Shown here in pieces: positions 25,695-34,754 of a DNA stretch of 36,245 nt. The first letter of the stretch is position 1; each line of letters begins with the position of its first letter. Under the pieces are notes generated by a model. The model saw only the letters and a list, made by a program, of their open reading frames with translations. It was not told the DNA's origin and made no database searches. A program made the translations under genes and the position numbers. Origin of the DNA: Marisediminitalea oceani (lineage in GTDB: Bacteria; Pseudomonadota; Gammaproteobacteria; Enterobacterales; Alteromonadaceae); contig NZ_RCUA01000028.1 in NCBI RefSeq assembly GCF_003731635.1, positions 1-36,245 on the forward strand. Reading direction: 5' to 3'.

Positions 25695-26915
25695 CTAATA
25701 GCCTTGTTCTTTGCCCCAGGCGGCAATAATGGCTCTTTCCTCATCGGTCATATTGGTTTTATTTAAAAACGGCATATCCCGGGTAACCGTGGTGCGGTTC
25801 ACCAACTGGCGGCCCTGACGCTCAATGTCGGCCCAGCTATCGAGTTTCACTCCCAGCGGCGCAACCTTGAAGATGTCGTCGGTAGGGTTCGTTGCATGGC
25901 AGCCTACACAGTGGGTTTCAACCAGTGCCAGCACCTGCTTATCCAGCGCTGATAACGAAACAGTCTGGCTTTCACTAACACTCGCTGCCGGCGCTTCACC
26001 CATCTCAGGCTGCGGCTTCGGCCAGGACACCCACAGCGCTACAGCCAGCAAACCCAGCATACCACTCACCAGCACGGCCGGACTGAACTTACCCACATGA
26101 CGCAGATTAAAAAAGTGTCTGATCCAGGCGGATAGCGCCATGATCGCCACTAATACTAACCAGTTTTGCGAATGCTGATAGGTCATCGGATAATGGTTGC
26201 TGATCATGATGAACAGAATAGGTAAGGTCAGGTAGTTGTTATGCACCGAGCGTAATTTAGCACCCGCGCCCCAGGCCGGGTCGACGGCTTGTTTGGCGGC
26301 GACGGCATCGACCATTTTGCGCTGTGCCGGCATAATATTGAGCCACACATTGGCCACCATTATCGAACCAATCAGCGCACCAACGTGAATGTAAGCGCCG
26401 CGACCACTAAACCAGTGAGTGGCCAGATAACTGGCAACCACCAACAATGCGGTCAGGGCAAGGGCGAACACTTTTGGGTAATTGGCGAGTGGCGAACGAC
26501 AGGCCAGTTCATACAAGAGCACACCACCGGCCAGTAAGCCGAGTCCGCGGGCAATCGCTTCACCTTCGCTAAGCGCCATTACCGACGGGTCGATAAGATA
26601 CGCCGAAGCGGCAAAGTAATACACAATGATAAGTAACGCGAACCCGCTCAGCCAGGTGGAGTAGGCTTCCCATTTAAACCAGTGCAGGGTTTTGGGCATT
26701 ACCTCCGGGCCATAGGCATATTTGCCGACTTCATAAAAACCGCCACCGTGCACGGCCCACAAGTCGCCTTTAATGCCTTTTTGCTTTTTCCACTCCGGCG
26801 GTGTTTCCAGGCTGTTATCCAGCCAGATAAAATAAAATGACGCACCAATCCAGGCGATGCCGGCAATTACGTGAAACCAGCGCACAAATAATGAAAGCCA
26901 ATCAAGCCACGGCAT
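25695..26915 (-). CDS. puuD: Membrane urate hydroxylase with cytochrome c domain
   Basis: 406-residue integral-membrane urate oxidase that converts urate to 5-hydroxyisourate and passes electrons to a fused cytochrome c. The N-terminal ~300 residues hold eight or more hydrophobic helices of the PuuD/DUF989 type (WFHVIAGIAWIGASFYFIW at the start). The C-terminal domain has a haem site CVGCH at 336-340 and likely axial Met in RDMPF. Length fits PuuD. Last gene of the xdh operon; it starts two bases after the guaD stop with GGAG upstream. It replaces a soluble uricase, so urate oxidation is tied to the respiratory chain. Confidence 0.93.
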   Translation of the reverse strand: MPWLDWLSLFVRWFHVIAGIAWIGASFYFIWLDNSLETPPEWKKQKGIKGDLWAVHGGGFYEVGKYAYGPEVMPKTLHWFKWEAYSTWLSGFALLIIVYYFAASAYLIDPSVMALSEGEAIARGLGLLAGGVLLYELACRSPLANYPKVFALALTALLVVASYLATHWFSGRGAYIHVGALIGSIMVANVWLNIMPAQRKMVDAVAAKQAVDPAWGAGAKLRSVHNNYLTLPILFIMISNHYPMTYQHSQNWLVLVAIMALSAWIRHFFNLRHVGKFSPAVLVSGMLGLLAVALWVSWPKPQPEMGEAPAASVSESQTVSLSALDKQVLALVETHCVGCHATNPTDDIFKVAPLGVKLDSWADIERQGRQLVNRTTVTRDMPFLNKTNMTDEERAIIAAWGKEQGY

Positions 26916-26917
26916 GG

Positions 26918-28219
26918 TTAGAGCTCCTGTTGTTGATATAGTGGTTGACCCGCCACATAGGTGGCCACAGTGGCGCGATCGTCGCCGAGCATGGTCAGGG
27001 CAAAAAGGGTGTCTTCGCAGGTACTGTCTGCGTCGATGCGAAGCTGAGTAAGTGCATCAAAACGAGGGTTAAGCACCACAAAATCGGCATCACTGCCCGG
27101 ATTGAGGTTACCAATTTGATCGCTTAACCCCAGACTATCGGCAGCCCCCTGGGTGAGCATATAAAAGCCTTGTAGCGCCGACAGGCTGTAGTTGCGTAAC
27201 TGACAAATCTTATAAGCCTCGCCGAGGGTTCTGAGTAGGTTAAAACTGGTGCCACCGCCTACATCGGTAGCCAGTGTGACCGGTACGCCGAATTTTTCGG
27301 CTTTGCTCATTTCAAATAAGCCGCTGCCTAAAAATAAATTAGATGTGGGGCAGAAAGCGGCAATGGCGCCACTATCGGCCATGCGCTGCCATTCGCTGTC
27401 AGACAGATGAATACAGTGGCCATAAACGGCTCTGGGGCGAACCATATGGTACTTTTCGTACACCGCCAGATAATCTTCGCACTCTGGATACAGGGTTTTT
27501 ACCCAGGCGATTTCATCGTGATTTTCCGACAAGTGAGTCTGAATAAACACGTCCTGGTATTGCTGCGCCAGCTCACCCAGTGCGGCCATTTGGGCGCTAC
27601 TGCTGGTGGGCGCAAAGCGCGGGGTAAGGGCGTAGTAATTTCGCCCCTTACCATGGTAACGGTCAATCAGATCGGCACTGTCGTGCTGGGCCGACTCGGG
27701 CGTATCCTGCAACCAGTCCGGGCAGTGCCTGTCCATGCATACTTTACCGGCCACGGTGAGCATATTGCGTTGGCTGGCTGCCTCAAACAGCGCCTCGGTG
27801 GCGACCTTATGCACGCTTGAATAAACCAGACCGGTCGTGGTGCCGTTTTTCAGGCATTCGGTTAAAAAGGCGTCGGCCATAGTGTTGGCAAAGTCGGCAT
27901 CTTCAAACTGACGCTCCGCCGGAAACGTAAAGTTGTCGAGCCAGGTCAGCAGCTGTTCACCGTAACTGGCGATAATTTCGGTTTGCGGAAAATGCAGGTG
28001 GGTATCAATCAGTCCCGGAATAATAACCCGGCCTGAGTAATCGACAACTTCTACATCGTCATAGGTTGCTTTCAGCGCTGAAAAGTCGCCAAGATCGGCA
28101 ATCTTGCCGTCTTTTATCAGCATCGCACCATCTTTAAAGCTCTGTAAATCGCTCTGATACTGGCTTGTCGAATGCGGATAATGATATAGCGTTCCGCGAA
28201 TGAGTTGTGTTGTTGCCAC
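26918..28219 (-). CDS. guaD: Guanine deaminase
   Basis: 433-residue amidohydrolase converting guanine to xanthine. Metal-binding H74 and H76 lie in GLIDTHLHFPQ, with further histidines in TRFAP/QTHLSENHDE and VYGHCIHL and an aspartate in LATDVGGG. Length is usual for the family. The start is a GTG whose G is shared with the hiuH TAG stop, so translation is coupled. It feeds xanthine to XdhABC. Confidence 0.94.
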   Translation of the reverse strand: MATTQLIRGTLYHYPHSTSQYQSDLQSFKDGAMLIKDGKIADLGDFSALKATYDDVEVVDYSGRVIIPGLIDTHLHFPQTEIIASYGEQLLTWLDNFTFPAERQFEDADFANTMADAFLTECLKNGTTTGLVYSSVHKVATEALFEAASQRNMLTVAGKVCMDRHCPDWLQDTPESAQHDSADLIDRYHGKGRNYYALTPRFAPTSSSAQMAALGELAQQYQDVFIQTHLSENHDEIAWVKTLYPECEDYLAVYEKYHMVRPRAVYGHCIHLSDSEWQRMADSGAIAAFCPTSNLFLGSGLFEMSKAEKFGVPVTLATDVGGGTSFNLLRTLGEAYKICQLRNYSLSALQGFYMLTQGAADSLGLSDQIGNLNPGSDADFVVLNPRFDALTQLRIDADSTCEDTLFALTMLGDDRATVATYVAGQPLYQQQEL

Positions 28220-28542
28220 TAGCTACCCCGGTAACTGCTAAAACCAAACGGAGAGATAAGCAGCGGCACGTGGTAGTGGCCACCGTCTTCGGTCATCTCA
28301 AAATGGATATCGACGAAGGGATAAAATGACTGGCCATGATTGGCAATCAGGTAGTCCCTGCACTCAAACCGAATGGCATAAACGCCGGCGCTGAAGGTGA
28401 TATCGGGCCAGTCTTTACAACGTCCATCACTGTTGGTAACGGTAGTTATCTGACTACCATCCGGGCCGGTAAGTGTGACCGGCATATCGGCAACCGGTTT
28501 ACCTGAAGTGGTATCTAGCACATGGCTGGATAAACTGATCAT
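28219..28542 (-). CDS. hiuH: 5-Hydroxyisourate hydrolase (transthyretin-like)
   Basis: 107-residue enzyme hydrolysing 5-hydroxyisourate to OHCU. The family marks are the N-terminal SSHVLDTTSGKP with catalytic H7, and the C-terminal YRGS signature. No signal peptide is present, so it is cytoplasmic. The start overlaps the uraD stop by one base (TAATG). Also named pucM or uraH. Confidence 0.94.
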   Translation of the reverse strand: MISLSSHVLDTTSGKPVADMPVTLTGPDGSQITTVTNSDGRCKDWPDITFSAGVYAIRFECRDYLIANHGQSFYPFVDIHFEMTEDGGHYHVPLLISPFGFSSYRGS

Positions 28543-29066
28543 TATGAAGCTTCCTGTGTTGGTGCGCTTAACCCTTTGGTCAGGCGTAGCAGGGTGATTT
28601 TGATTTGTTCGGCAGCGGCGTTTTCGAGCTCGCTGACCGTATCGTTGGGCAAGCGTTTTTGCAGCGCTTGAAGCATGGTATCGGCGCTAAGCCCGGTGGC
28701 ACAGATAATAAAGATAAAGCCGTGTTTGTTAAGGTACTCATGATTAAGCGTATGCAGCACCTGCAGTGTTTCTTCGCTGGCTACCGCAGTGCCTTGCTGT
28801 TCTGATGCTGCGGTGTCTTTGGTGTTGGCGAATTTGGCCCTGAGACTGTTTACATCACCAATCATCGGGTGCGCTTCAAAGGCCTGGCGGTAATCGCTTT
28901 CGGTGAGCGATTCCCACACTTCTACCGCGTAGCTGTATACATCAGCAGCGCTTTTATACGGCCGGCCTGTGACCATGGCATTAACCCAGCGCTCAGCCGC
29001 GCAGCTGGCTTCAAACCAGTCGTAAGCGGCATTATCGTCCAGTTGATTTAATTCATTGAGTGTCAT
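28542..29066 (-). CDS. uraD: OHCU decarboxylase
   Basis: 174-residue enzyme that decarboxylates 2-oxo-4-hydroxy-4-carboxy-5-ureidoimidazoline to S-allantoin. The catalytic histidine is H66 in EAHPMIGD, and the SEQ motif occurs in TAASEQQGT. The open frame continues to 29123, but ATG 29066 has AAGGAAG upstream and gives the usual family N-terminus. It overlaps the end of xdhC by 14 bases. Confidence 0.92.
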   Translation of the reverse strand: MTLNELNQLDDNAAYDWFEASCAAERWVNAMVTGRPYKSAADVYSYAVEVWESLTESDYRQAFEAHPMIGDVNSLRAKFANTKDTAASEQQGTAVASEETLQVLHTLNHEYLNKHGFIFIICATGLSADTMLQALQKRLPNDTVSELENAAAEQIKITLLRLTKGLSAPTQEAS

Positions 29067-29916
29067 GAAGTACTTCCTTTTTCGTGTTGACAGTGCCGGA
29101 TGCTGCTGAGCCAGTAACCCCATGCAAGCGCTGAATAATTTGTGCGCTTACCGATACAGCCACTTCCACGGGCAGTTTGCCCGGTATTTCACTAAGGCCA
29201 ATGGGGGTCACGAAGTGCGCGAGTTGCTGTTCGCTGATCCCTTTACTTTGTAAACGGTGGACAAACCGTTTCGCTTTGGTCTGAGAGCCAATCATACCTA
29301 CGTAAGGTAAATCCGGGTGTTTGAGGGCTTTTTCGGCCAGCTCAAAATCCAGTTGATGATCGTGGGTCATAATTACCACCCAGCTGCCACCGGGTAACAA
29401 TGGAATTTCGCCAACCGGCTCATCGTCACACAGATAGTCCACATTCGCCGGCAGGGGGCCGGTGGGCGTAAGTGACTCGCGGTTATCAATCCAGCGTACA
29501 GACAGTGGTAGCTGCGCGAGGACAGGCACCAGTGCCTGGGCCACATGACCCGCGCCAAACAGCGCCAGTACCTGGCGGTGACTAACGTGGGTTTCTATCA
29601 GCAATTTTACTGCGCCGCCACAGCACTGGCCCAGTTTACTGGCCAGCGGAAAAGGGTGGACCGCCTGTTGGTTCTGGCGCTGGTTGACACTGTCTGCCAG
29701 AGCCTGCCGGGCCAGCTCTATGGCTTTAAACTCCAGGTGACCGCCACCAATGGTGTCAAACTGGCGGTCAGCAGTGACGACCATTTTGGTGCCTTGTTCA
29801 CGGGGCGTGGAGCCAGCCGTGGTAAGTACCGTGATAAGCGCATAACCCTCGGCGTGTTGTTCGCAATAGTGAATAGCCTCGAACCAGCGTCGTACCTGCC
29901 ATTTTTCGTTTTGCAT
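29053..29916 (-). CDS. xdhC: Xanthine dehydrogenase accessory protein
   Basis: 287-residue XdhC, which binds and sulfurates the molybdenum cofactor and inserts it in XdhB. The N-terminal XdhC_CoxI domain carries GSTPREQGTKM, TIGGGHLEF and the GQCCGG cysteine motif. The C-terminal Rossmann-like domain starts with LFGAGHVAQAL. An ATG at 29937 would overlap xdhB by 20 bases; ATG 29916 follows GGAGAG at a better distance and directly follows the xdhB stop. Confidence 0.92.
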   Translation of the reverse strand: MQNEKWQVRRWFEAIHYCEQHAEGYALITVLTTAGSTPREQGTKMVVTADRQFDTIGGGHLEFKAIELARQALADSVNQRQNQQAVHPFPLASKLGQCCGGAVKLLIETHVSHRQVLALFGAGHVAQALVPVLAQLPLSVRWIDNRESLTPTGPLPANVDYLCDDEPVGEIPLLPGGSWVVIMTHDHQLDFELAEKALKHPDLPYVGMIGSQTKAKRFVHRLQSKGISEQQLAHFVTPIGLSEIPGKLPVEVAVSVSAQIIQRLHGVTGSAASGTVNTKKEVLHDTQ

Positions 29917-29917
29917 A

Positions 29918-32254
29918 TTACTGCTCTCCACCGGCATTCTGTATGGCGTTAATGGCCATCAGGACTTTTTCTGGTGTGGCCGGGGCAGGCAGATCAGGAT
30001 CCACCTTATAATCGGCCAGACTGGCAATGGCGTCTTTAATTGCGCACCACACGGAGATGGCCAGCATAAAGGGTGGCTCCCCTACGGCTTTGGAGTGATA
30101 AATACTGTCTTCGGCGTTGGGCCGATCAAACAGCGCGACGTTAAAGTGTGCAGGCGTATCGCCAATTGCCGGTATTTTATAGGTGGCCATGTTATTAGAT
30201 ATTAACCGGCCGCTGTCATCCCAGCGTAAATCTTCGGTGGTGAGCCAGCCCATGCCCTGAATAAAGCCACCTTCAATCTGGCCGCGGTCAATGGCGGGGT
30301 TAAGGCTGGTACCTACGTCATGGAGGATATCCACTTTATCGAGGGTATATTCGCCGGTCAGGGTATCCACACTGACTTCAGAAACAGCCGCGCCGTTGGC
30401 AAAGTAAAAGAACGGCCGGCCAGAGCCGGTTTCGCGATCGTAGTATATTTTGGGCGTGCGGTAGTAGCCGGTAGCCGATAACGAAATACGCGCCATGTAG
30501 GCATTCTGAATTAACTGGGTAAAGGGCAGGTGATGACCGCCGGCGCTTACCTGACCCGCCGCAAAGATCACATCTTCTGCCGGCACGTTAAATTGTTCGG
30601 CAAAGAAAGCGGCCAGGCGCTCTTTAATAGTAATACAGGCATTTTGTGCGGCTTTACCGTTAAGGTCGGTACCACTTGATGCCGCTGTGGGCGAGGTATT
30701 AGGCACTTTATCAGTGCGCGTGGCGGTTACCTCGATATTATCCAGCGTTACGCCAAATTCATGGGCCACAATCTGGCCGATTTTAGTGTGCAGACCCTGG
30801 CCCATTTCGGTACCACCGTGATTAACCTGAATACTGCCATCGGTGTAGATATGCAGCAGTGCACCAGCCTGATTAAGGTGTTTGGCGGTAAATGAAATAC
30901 CAAATTTTACCGGCGTCAGGGCCAGACCTTTTTTGATTATCGGGCTGGCAGCGTTAAACGCTTTTACTTCTTCGCGGCGCTGCCAGTAATTGCTGTTGGC
31001 CTCCAGTTTGCCAATCAGGTCGGCCAGAATATCCTGCTCCAGTGGCATCCCGTATGGGGTAACCGTACCATTCTCTTCACCATAAAGGTTGAGCTTACGC
31101 ACGCTTAACGGGTCCAGCCCGATTTTTCGGGCTACCACGTCCATCATCAGCTCGGCCATAATAAGCCCTTGTGGGCCGCCAAACCCCCGGAATGCCGTAT
31201 GTGACACAATGTTGGTTTTAAGGCGGTGGCCGGTGATATGGGTATCGCCTAACTGATAGGCGTTATCAACGTGAAACATGGCGCGGTCGACAATGGCGTC
31301 TGATAAATCCGGTGAGTGGCCACAGTTGCCCGATACGGTGACTTTGGCACCCAGCATTTTGCCGGTTTCATTAAAGGCAATTTCATAGTCGTTTTCAAAA
31401 GGGTGACGTTTGCCGGTGGCTTGCATATCGAGCATGCGCGGCAGGCGCATTTTTACCGCGCGCCGGGTACGCAGTGCAAAAACCGCAGCCAGACAGGCCC
31501 ACTGGGCCGCCTGGGATTCTTTACCACCAAAACCACCACCCATACGGCGCATGTCTACCGCTACGCGATGTAATTTTACGTCCAGCACTTCGGCCACCAG
31601 TTTTTGCACCTCACTGGGATGCTGACTGGAGGTGAAAATGCTTATGCGATCTTCTTCTTCAGGGATCGCCAGGCTAACCTGACCTTCCAGATACATATGT
31701 TCCTGACCGCCCACCGATAAATGACCGGAAGCCGTTAAAGGGGCAGTTTGCAGGGTATTGCTGACATCACCACGACCAAATTCATGGGTAGGGCGTACCT
31801 TGGCATCGGCGGCCAATGCCTCATTTGTGGTGAGAATAGCCTCTGCTTCGGCAAAGGTCATGGTGGCTTTAGTGGCGGCAACCCGTGCTTGTTCCTGGGT
31901 TTCTGCCAGGACGGCGAATACCGGCTGGCCATGAAATTTCACTTCTTTATCGAGCAAAATGGGATCGCCACCAAACACCGGGCCAATATCGGTATGGCCG
32001 GGAATATCGCTGATGGTAATGACGTCGATAACCCCGGGAGATCGTTTCACGGCGCTGAGATCCAGTGAAGTCAACGTGCCACTGGCGACATTGGTAACCC
32101 CAGCGCTGGCATAGCATAGCGATGCCGGTGCGGGGATATCGTCGACATACCGCGCGCTTCCCGACACTTGTCGTATAGCACTTTCGTGCTTTTCAGAGCG
32201 CAGCAGTGGTGAGTGTTCGGCCTTGTGTGAAGGTTGATCGACAAGTTTACGCAT
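29918..32254 (-). CDS. xdhB: Xanthine dehydrogenase, molybdenum subunit
   Basis: 778-residue catalytic subunit oxidising hypoxanthine/xanthine to urate. Motifs: GGGFGGKESQ, HTAFRGFGGPQG, the GGTEMGQGLHTKIGQ block and the catalytic glutamate in AVGEPPFML. Length is as expected for the two-subunit bacterial enzyme. It overlaps the xdhA stop by 8 bases. Confidence 0.96.
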   Translation of the reverse strand: MRKLVDQPSHKAEHSPLLRSEKHESAIRQVSGSARYVDDIPAPASLCYASAGVTNVASGTLTSLDLSAVKRSPGVIDVITISDIPGHTDIGPVFGGDPILLDKEVKFHGQPVFAVLAETQEQARVAATKATMTFAEAEAILTTNEALAADAKVRPTHEFGRGDVSNTLQTAPLTASGHLSVGGQEHMYLEGQVSLAIPEEEDRISIFTSSQHPSEVQKLVAEVLDVKLHRVAVDMRRMGGGFGGKESQAAQWACLAAVFALRTRRAVKMRLPRMLDMQATGKRHPFENDYEIAFNETGKMLGAKVTVSGNCGHSPDLSDAIVDRAMFHVDNAYQLGDTHITGHRLKTNIVSHTAFRGFGGPQGLIMAELMMDVVARKIGLDPLSVRKLNLYGEENGTVTPYGMPLEQDILADLIGKLEANSNYWQRREEVKAFNAASPIIKKGLALTPVKFGISFTAKHLNQAGALLHIYTDGSIQVNHGGTEMGQGLHTKIGQIVAHEFGVTLDNIEVTATRTDKVPNTSPTAASSGTDLNGKAAQNACITIKERLAAFFAEQFNVPAEDVIFAAGQVSAGGHHLPFTQLIQNAYMARISLSATGYYRTPKIYYDRETGSGRPFFYFANGAAVSEVSVDTLTGEYTLDKVDILHDVGTSLNPAIDRGQIEGGFIQGMGWLTTEDLRWDDSGRLISNNMATYKIPAIGDTPAHFNVALFDRPNAEDSIYHSKAVGEPPFMLAISVWCAIKDAIASLADYKVDPDLPAPATPEKVLMAINAIQNAGGEQ

Positions 32255-33689
32255 ATGCTGTCACCCGGGTTGTGGCTAATAGTTCAGATTGTGTTTCAAA
32301 CCAGAAGCGCTGCCATAAATTGGCGAGAATTTGTTTACGATAGCTCGCGCTGGCCCGCACATCATCAATGGGGGAAAAAGCCTCAGCCAGGATTTTCATG
32401 CCCAGTTGGCGGGTACTTTGATCACTCCAGGTTTTACCCAGCAAGCGCTGTTCCAGCTCTTCGCAACTAACCGGAGTAGCGGCCACACCGCCAAAACCTG
32501 AGCTGATAGCACGAACGCTGCCGTTGTCCAGCGTTACCGTGAACACGGCACAGACCGCAGATATATCATCTTCGTGGCGTTTGGAGACTTTATAGGCTTT
32601 TAACTGTGTCTGGTCATCCAAATGGTTAAAGCGAATAGCGCTTATCCACTCTTTATCGGCCAAAACGGTTTGGCGATAGCCGGTGAAAAATTTATCGGCC
32701 GGGACCTCGCGGTATTCGCTGCCGTTATCAATAATAACGGTGGCATTCACGGCCAGTAGTACCGGCGGCATATCCCCGATAGGAGATGCATTGGCTACAT
32801 TGCCGCCAAGCGTGGCCTGATTTCTTATAGGCAGGGAGGCGAATCGGTCAATCAGTTCGTGTAACTGAGGAAAATGCTCGTGCAGCACCGGTGCGATGTC
32901 GCTGAGGGGTAACGCTGCACCAACGGTAACCGCTTGTTTGTCTACTTTTAGTTCACGGCATTCCTTAACCCGGGTAGTGCTTACCAGGGTTGGGAGGGTT
33001 TTTAACTGTTGGGTATATTCAAGTGACAAATCGGTGCTACCGGCAACGAAACGTGCATCCGGATGTTCCTCTAGCAAGGCTGCCATGGCTTCACGGCTCG
33101 AAGGTAAATAAACCTTGTTTATCACCGGCGTGGATGTCTCTGCAGCGATGGCCTGTAGCTGTTTAAGTACCTCGCTCTCCTGTACGGTGAACTTATCCGC
33201 GCCCCGGTGTGCGCAGCTGTCTATCGTCGCATCTATGATTGGCCGGTAGCCGGTACATCGGCACAGATTGCCTGACAGCGCTTTGTTAACGGTTTCACGC
33301 GTGGCGGGTTGGTCAGTATGGTAAAGCGCAAACATCGACATCACAAAACCCGGCGTACAAAAACCACACTGACTGCCATGGTGTTCAACCATGGCTTGCT
33401 GCACCGGGTGAAGGGTGTTGCCGTCACTGAGATGTTCCACCGTGATCAGTTGTTTACCATGTAGCGCAACCATGAGCGTTATACAACTGTTCACACTGCG
33501 GTAAAAAATACCGGTTTGGGAAGGGGCAATTTCACCAAGAACGACCGTGCATGCACCACAATCGCCCGCTGCACAGCCTTCCTTGCTGCCTGTCAGCGCT
33601 TTCTGGTCACGCAAGTATTGCTGTACAGACACTTCTGCAGCATCTTTTTCTAGCGTAACTAATTCATTATTAAGTAAAAATTTTATCAT
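32247..33689 (-). CDS. xdhA: Xanthine dehydrogenase, Fe-S/FAD subunit
   Basis: 480-residue electron-transfer subunit. The ferredoxin-like [2Fe-2S] site uses C39, C44, C47 (GCAAGDCGAC) and C69; the second [2Fe-2S] site uses C108, C111 (QCGFC) and C143, C145 (LCRC). The FAD domain follows from ~190 (RFVAGSTDLSL, the TLGGNVANASPIGD loop). First gene of the seven-gene purine operon; GGAGCACAGG lies before the ATG. A RutR-type box lies 68-83 bases upstream of the start codon. Confidence 0.96.
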   Translation of the reverse strand: MIKFLLNNELVTLEKDAAEVSVQQYLRDQKALTGSKEGCAAGDCGACTVVLGEIAPSQTGIFYRSVNSCITLMVALHGKQLITVEHLSDGNTLHPVQQAMVEHHGSQCGFCTPGFVMSMFALYHTDQPATRETVNKALSGNLCRCTGYRPIIDATIDSCAHRGADKFTVQESEVLKQLQAIAAETSTPVINKVYLPSSREAMAALLEEHPDARFVAGSTDLSLEYTQQLKTLPTLVSTTRVKECRELKVDKQAVTVGAALPLSDIAPVLHEHFPQLHELIDRFASLPIRNQATLGGNVANASPIGDMPPVLLAVNATVIIDNGSEYREVPADKFFTGYRQTVLADKEWISAIRFNHLDDQTQLKAYKVSKRHEDDISAVCAVFTVTLDNGSVRAISSGFGGVAATPVSCEELEQRLLGKTWSDQSTRQLGMKILAEAFSPIDDVRASASYRKQILANLWQRFWFETQSELLATTRVTAYA

Positions 33690-33756
33690 CCTGTGCTCCG
33701 GGCCTGAGATGGCGGGCTAATTAGCGCATACCATACCGGAAATACTATTCAAAAAG

Positions 33757-33772
33757 TAGACCAAGTGGTCAG
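33757..33772. promoter_or_regulatory. RutR-type operator 1 (xdhA side)
   Basis: TAGACCAAGTGGTCAG contains the palindrome GACCA-NN-TGGTC and matches the E. coli RutR box TTGACCANNTGGTCAA at 14 of 16 positions (NN counted as matching). It lies just upstream of the probable xdhA promoter. Confidence 0.75.
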
Positions 33773-33842
33773 TTTTTTGTGTTTAAATAGCGCTGCAGCC
33801 TAACCGGCATGCGAACCAGGCGTTATCAGGTAGGGCGCCTGT

Positions 33843-33856
33843 CAGGCTTCTGCCTG
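33843..33856. other. Small hairpin in the xdhA-tetR gap
   Basis: CAGGC-TTCT-GCCTG, a 5-bp stem with a tetraloop followed by CTTTCT. Too weak to call a terminator; it lies between operators 1 and 2. Confidence 0.3.
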
Positions 33857-33903
33857 CTTTCTGTAAAGTGTAGCGCAGGATACTGTGACGACAATTGCGT
33901 GGA

Positions 33904-33919
33904 CTGACCACTTGGTCTG
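33904..33919. promoter_or_regulatory. RutR-type operator 2
   Basis: CTGACCACTTGGTCTG holds a perfect GACCA-NN-TGGTC core. It lies on the tetR-puuE side, about 180 bases before the tetR start codon. Confidence 0.75.
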
Positions 33920-33926
33920 CAAAAAA

Positions 33927-33942
33927 ATGACTAAGTGGTCAG
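33927..33942. promoter_or_regulatory. RutR-type operator 3
   Basis: ATGACTAAGTGGTCAG has one core mismatch (GACTA for GACCA). It starts 23 bases after operator 2, about two helical turns, so two dimers could bind on the same face. Confidence 0.65.
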
Positions 33943-34100
33943 GAAATTGCTGTAAATCAGACCCAGTACTGAGACAAAGCAACGAGAAAGTGACAAGATA
34001 TAGCATGAATGGACATCCGCCCGCTATCACAGGCAGGGCGATGCCTGATGATATTCAGGTGCTCAGTCAATTTCAGTGAAAAACAAGGAACGCAGTATTA

Positions 34101-34754
34101 ATGGCGAGTAAATCGAAAATGGACGGTAGTATCGGGGCTAAGAACAAACAGAAAATTCTGGCCGCGGCTGAAAAGGCTTTCGCAACTTACGGTTTTAAGG
34201 GCACTTCGGTACAGCAAATTGCTGACGAGGCGGAGTTACCGAAAACCAATATTCTGTATTATTTTAAATCCAAGCAGGGCTTATACGTGGCCATGTTGCA
34301 GGACATCATGTCGCTGTGGAATTCACGCTTCGACCAGGTGACCGAAGACGACGATCCGGCACAGTCGCTGGCTGATTACATCGCAGATAAAATGACAATG
34401 TCACGGACCCATCCCCAGGCATCTAAAATTTTCGCCATGGAAGTACTCAATGGCGCGCCTTATCTCAATAAGTTTTTCAGCAATGAACACGTGGCCTGGA
34501 TGGAAGGGCGGGTGGCTATTTTGAATAGCTGGATAGCCCAGGGGCGGATGACCGTCGTTGATCCGCTGTATCTGTTATTTCATATCTGGGCCTGCACCCA
34601 GCACTACGCCGATTTTTCGGCACAAATTACCAGTTTGCGAGGCAAAACCATGAAACGGGCAGATTTTGATGAAGCGACCCGGCAACTGGTGCAATTGATA
34701 TTGTCAGGCTGTGGACTCACCGTGCCTGAAAAATACCTGGAGTCAGCGAAATGA
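34101..34754 (+). CDS. rutR: TetR-family regulator, RutR-like
   Basis: 217-residue regulator with N-terminal helix-turn-helix (GTSVQQIADEAELPKTNILYYF at ~34-55) and a RutR-type ligand domain (HPQASKIFAMEVLNGAP, then HIWACTQHYADF). E. coli RutR senses uracil/thymine and binds TTGACCANNTGGTCAA, including near purine genes. Here the gene lies between the xdh operon and puuE with three such boxes upstream. It probably controls both directions and may sense a purine product instead of uracil; the ligand is inference. It shares an ATGA overlap with puuE. ATG at 34101 has AACAAGGAAC upstream. Confidence 0.85.
   Translation: MASKSKMDGSIGAKNKQKILAAAEKAFATYGFKGTSVQQIADEAELPKTNILYYFKSKQGLYVAMLQDIMSLWNSRFDQVTEDDDPAQSLADYIADKMTMSRTHPQASKIFAMEVLNGAPYLNKFFSNEHVAWMEGRVAILNSWIAQGRMTVVDPLYLLFHIWACTQHYADFSAQITSLRGKTMKRADFDEATRQLVQLILSGCGLTVPEKYLESAK

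Noticed and set aside
33885..34079. 64-residue frame in the xdhA-tetR gap
   Set aside because: It covers two palindromic operators and has no domain features; the region is regulatory.
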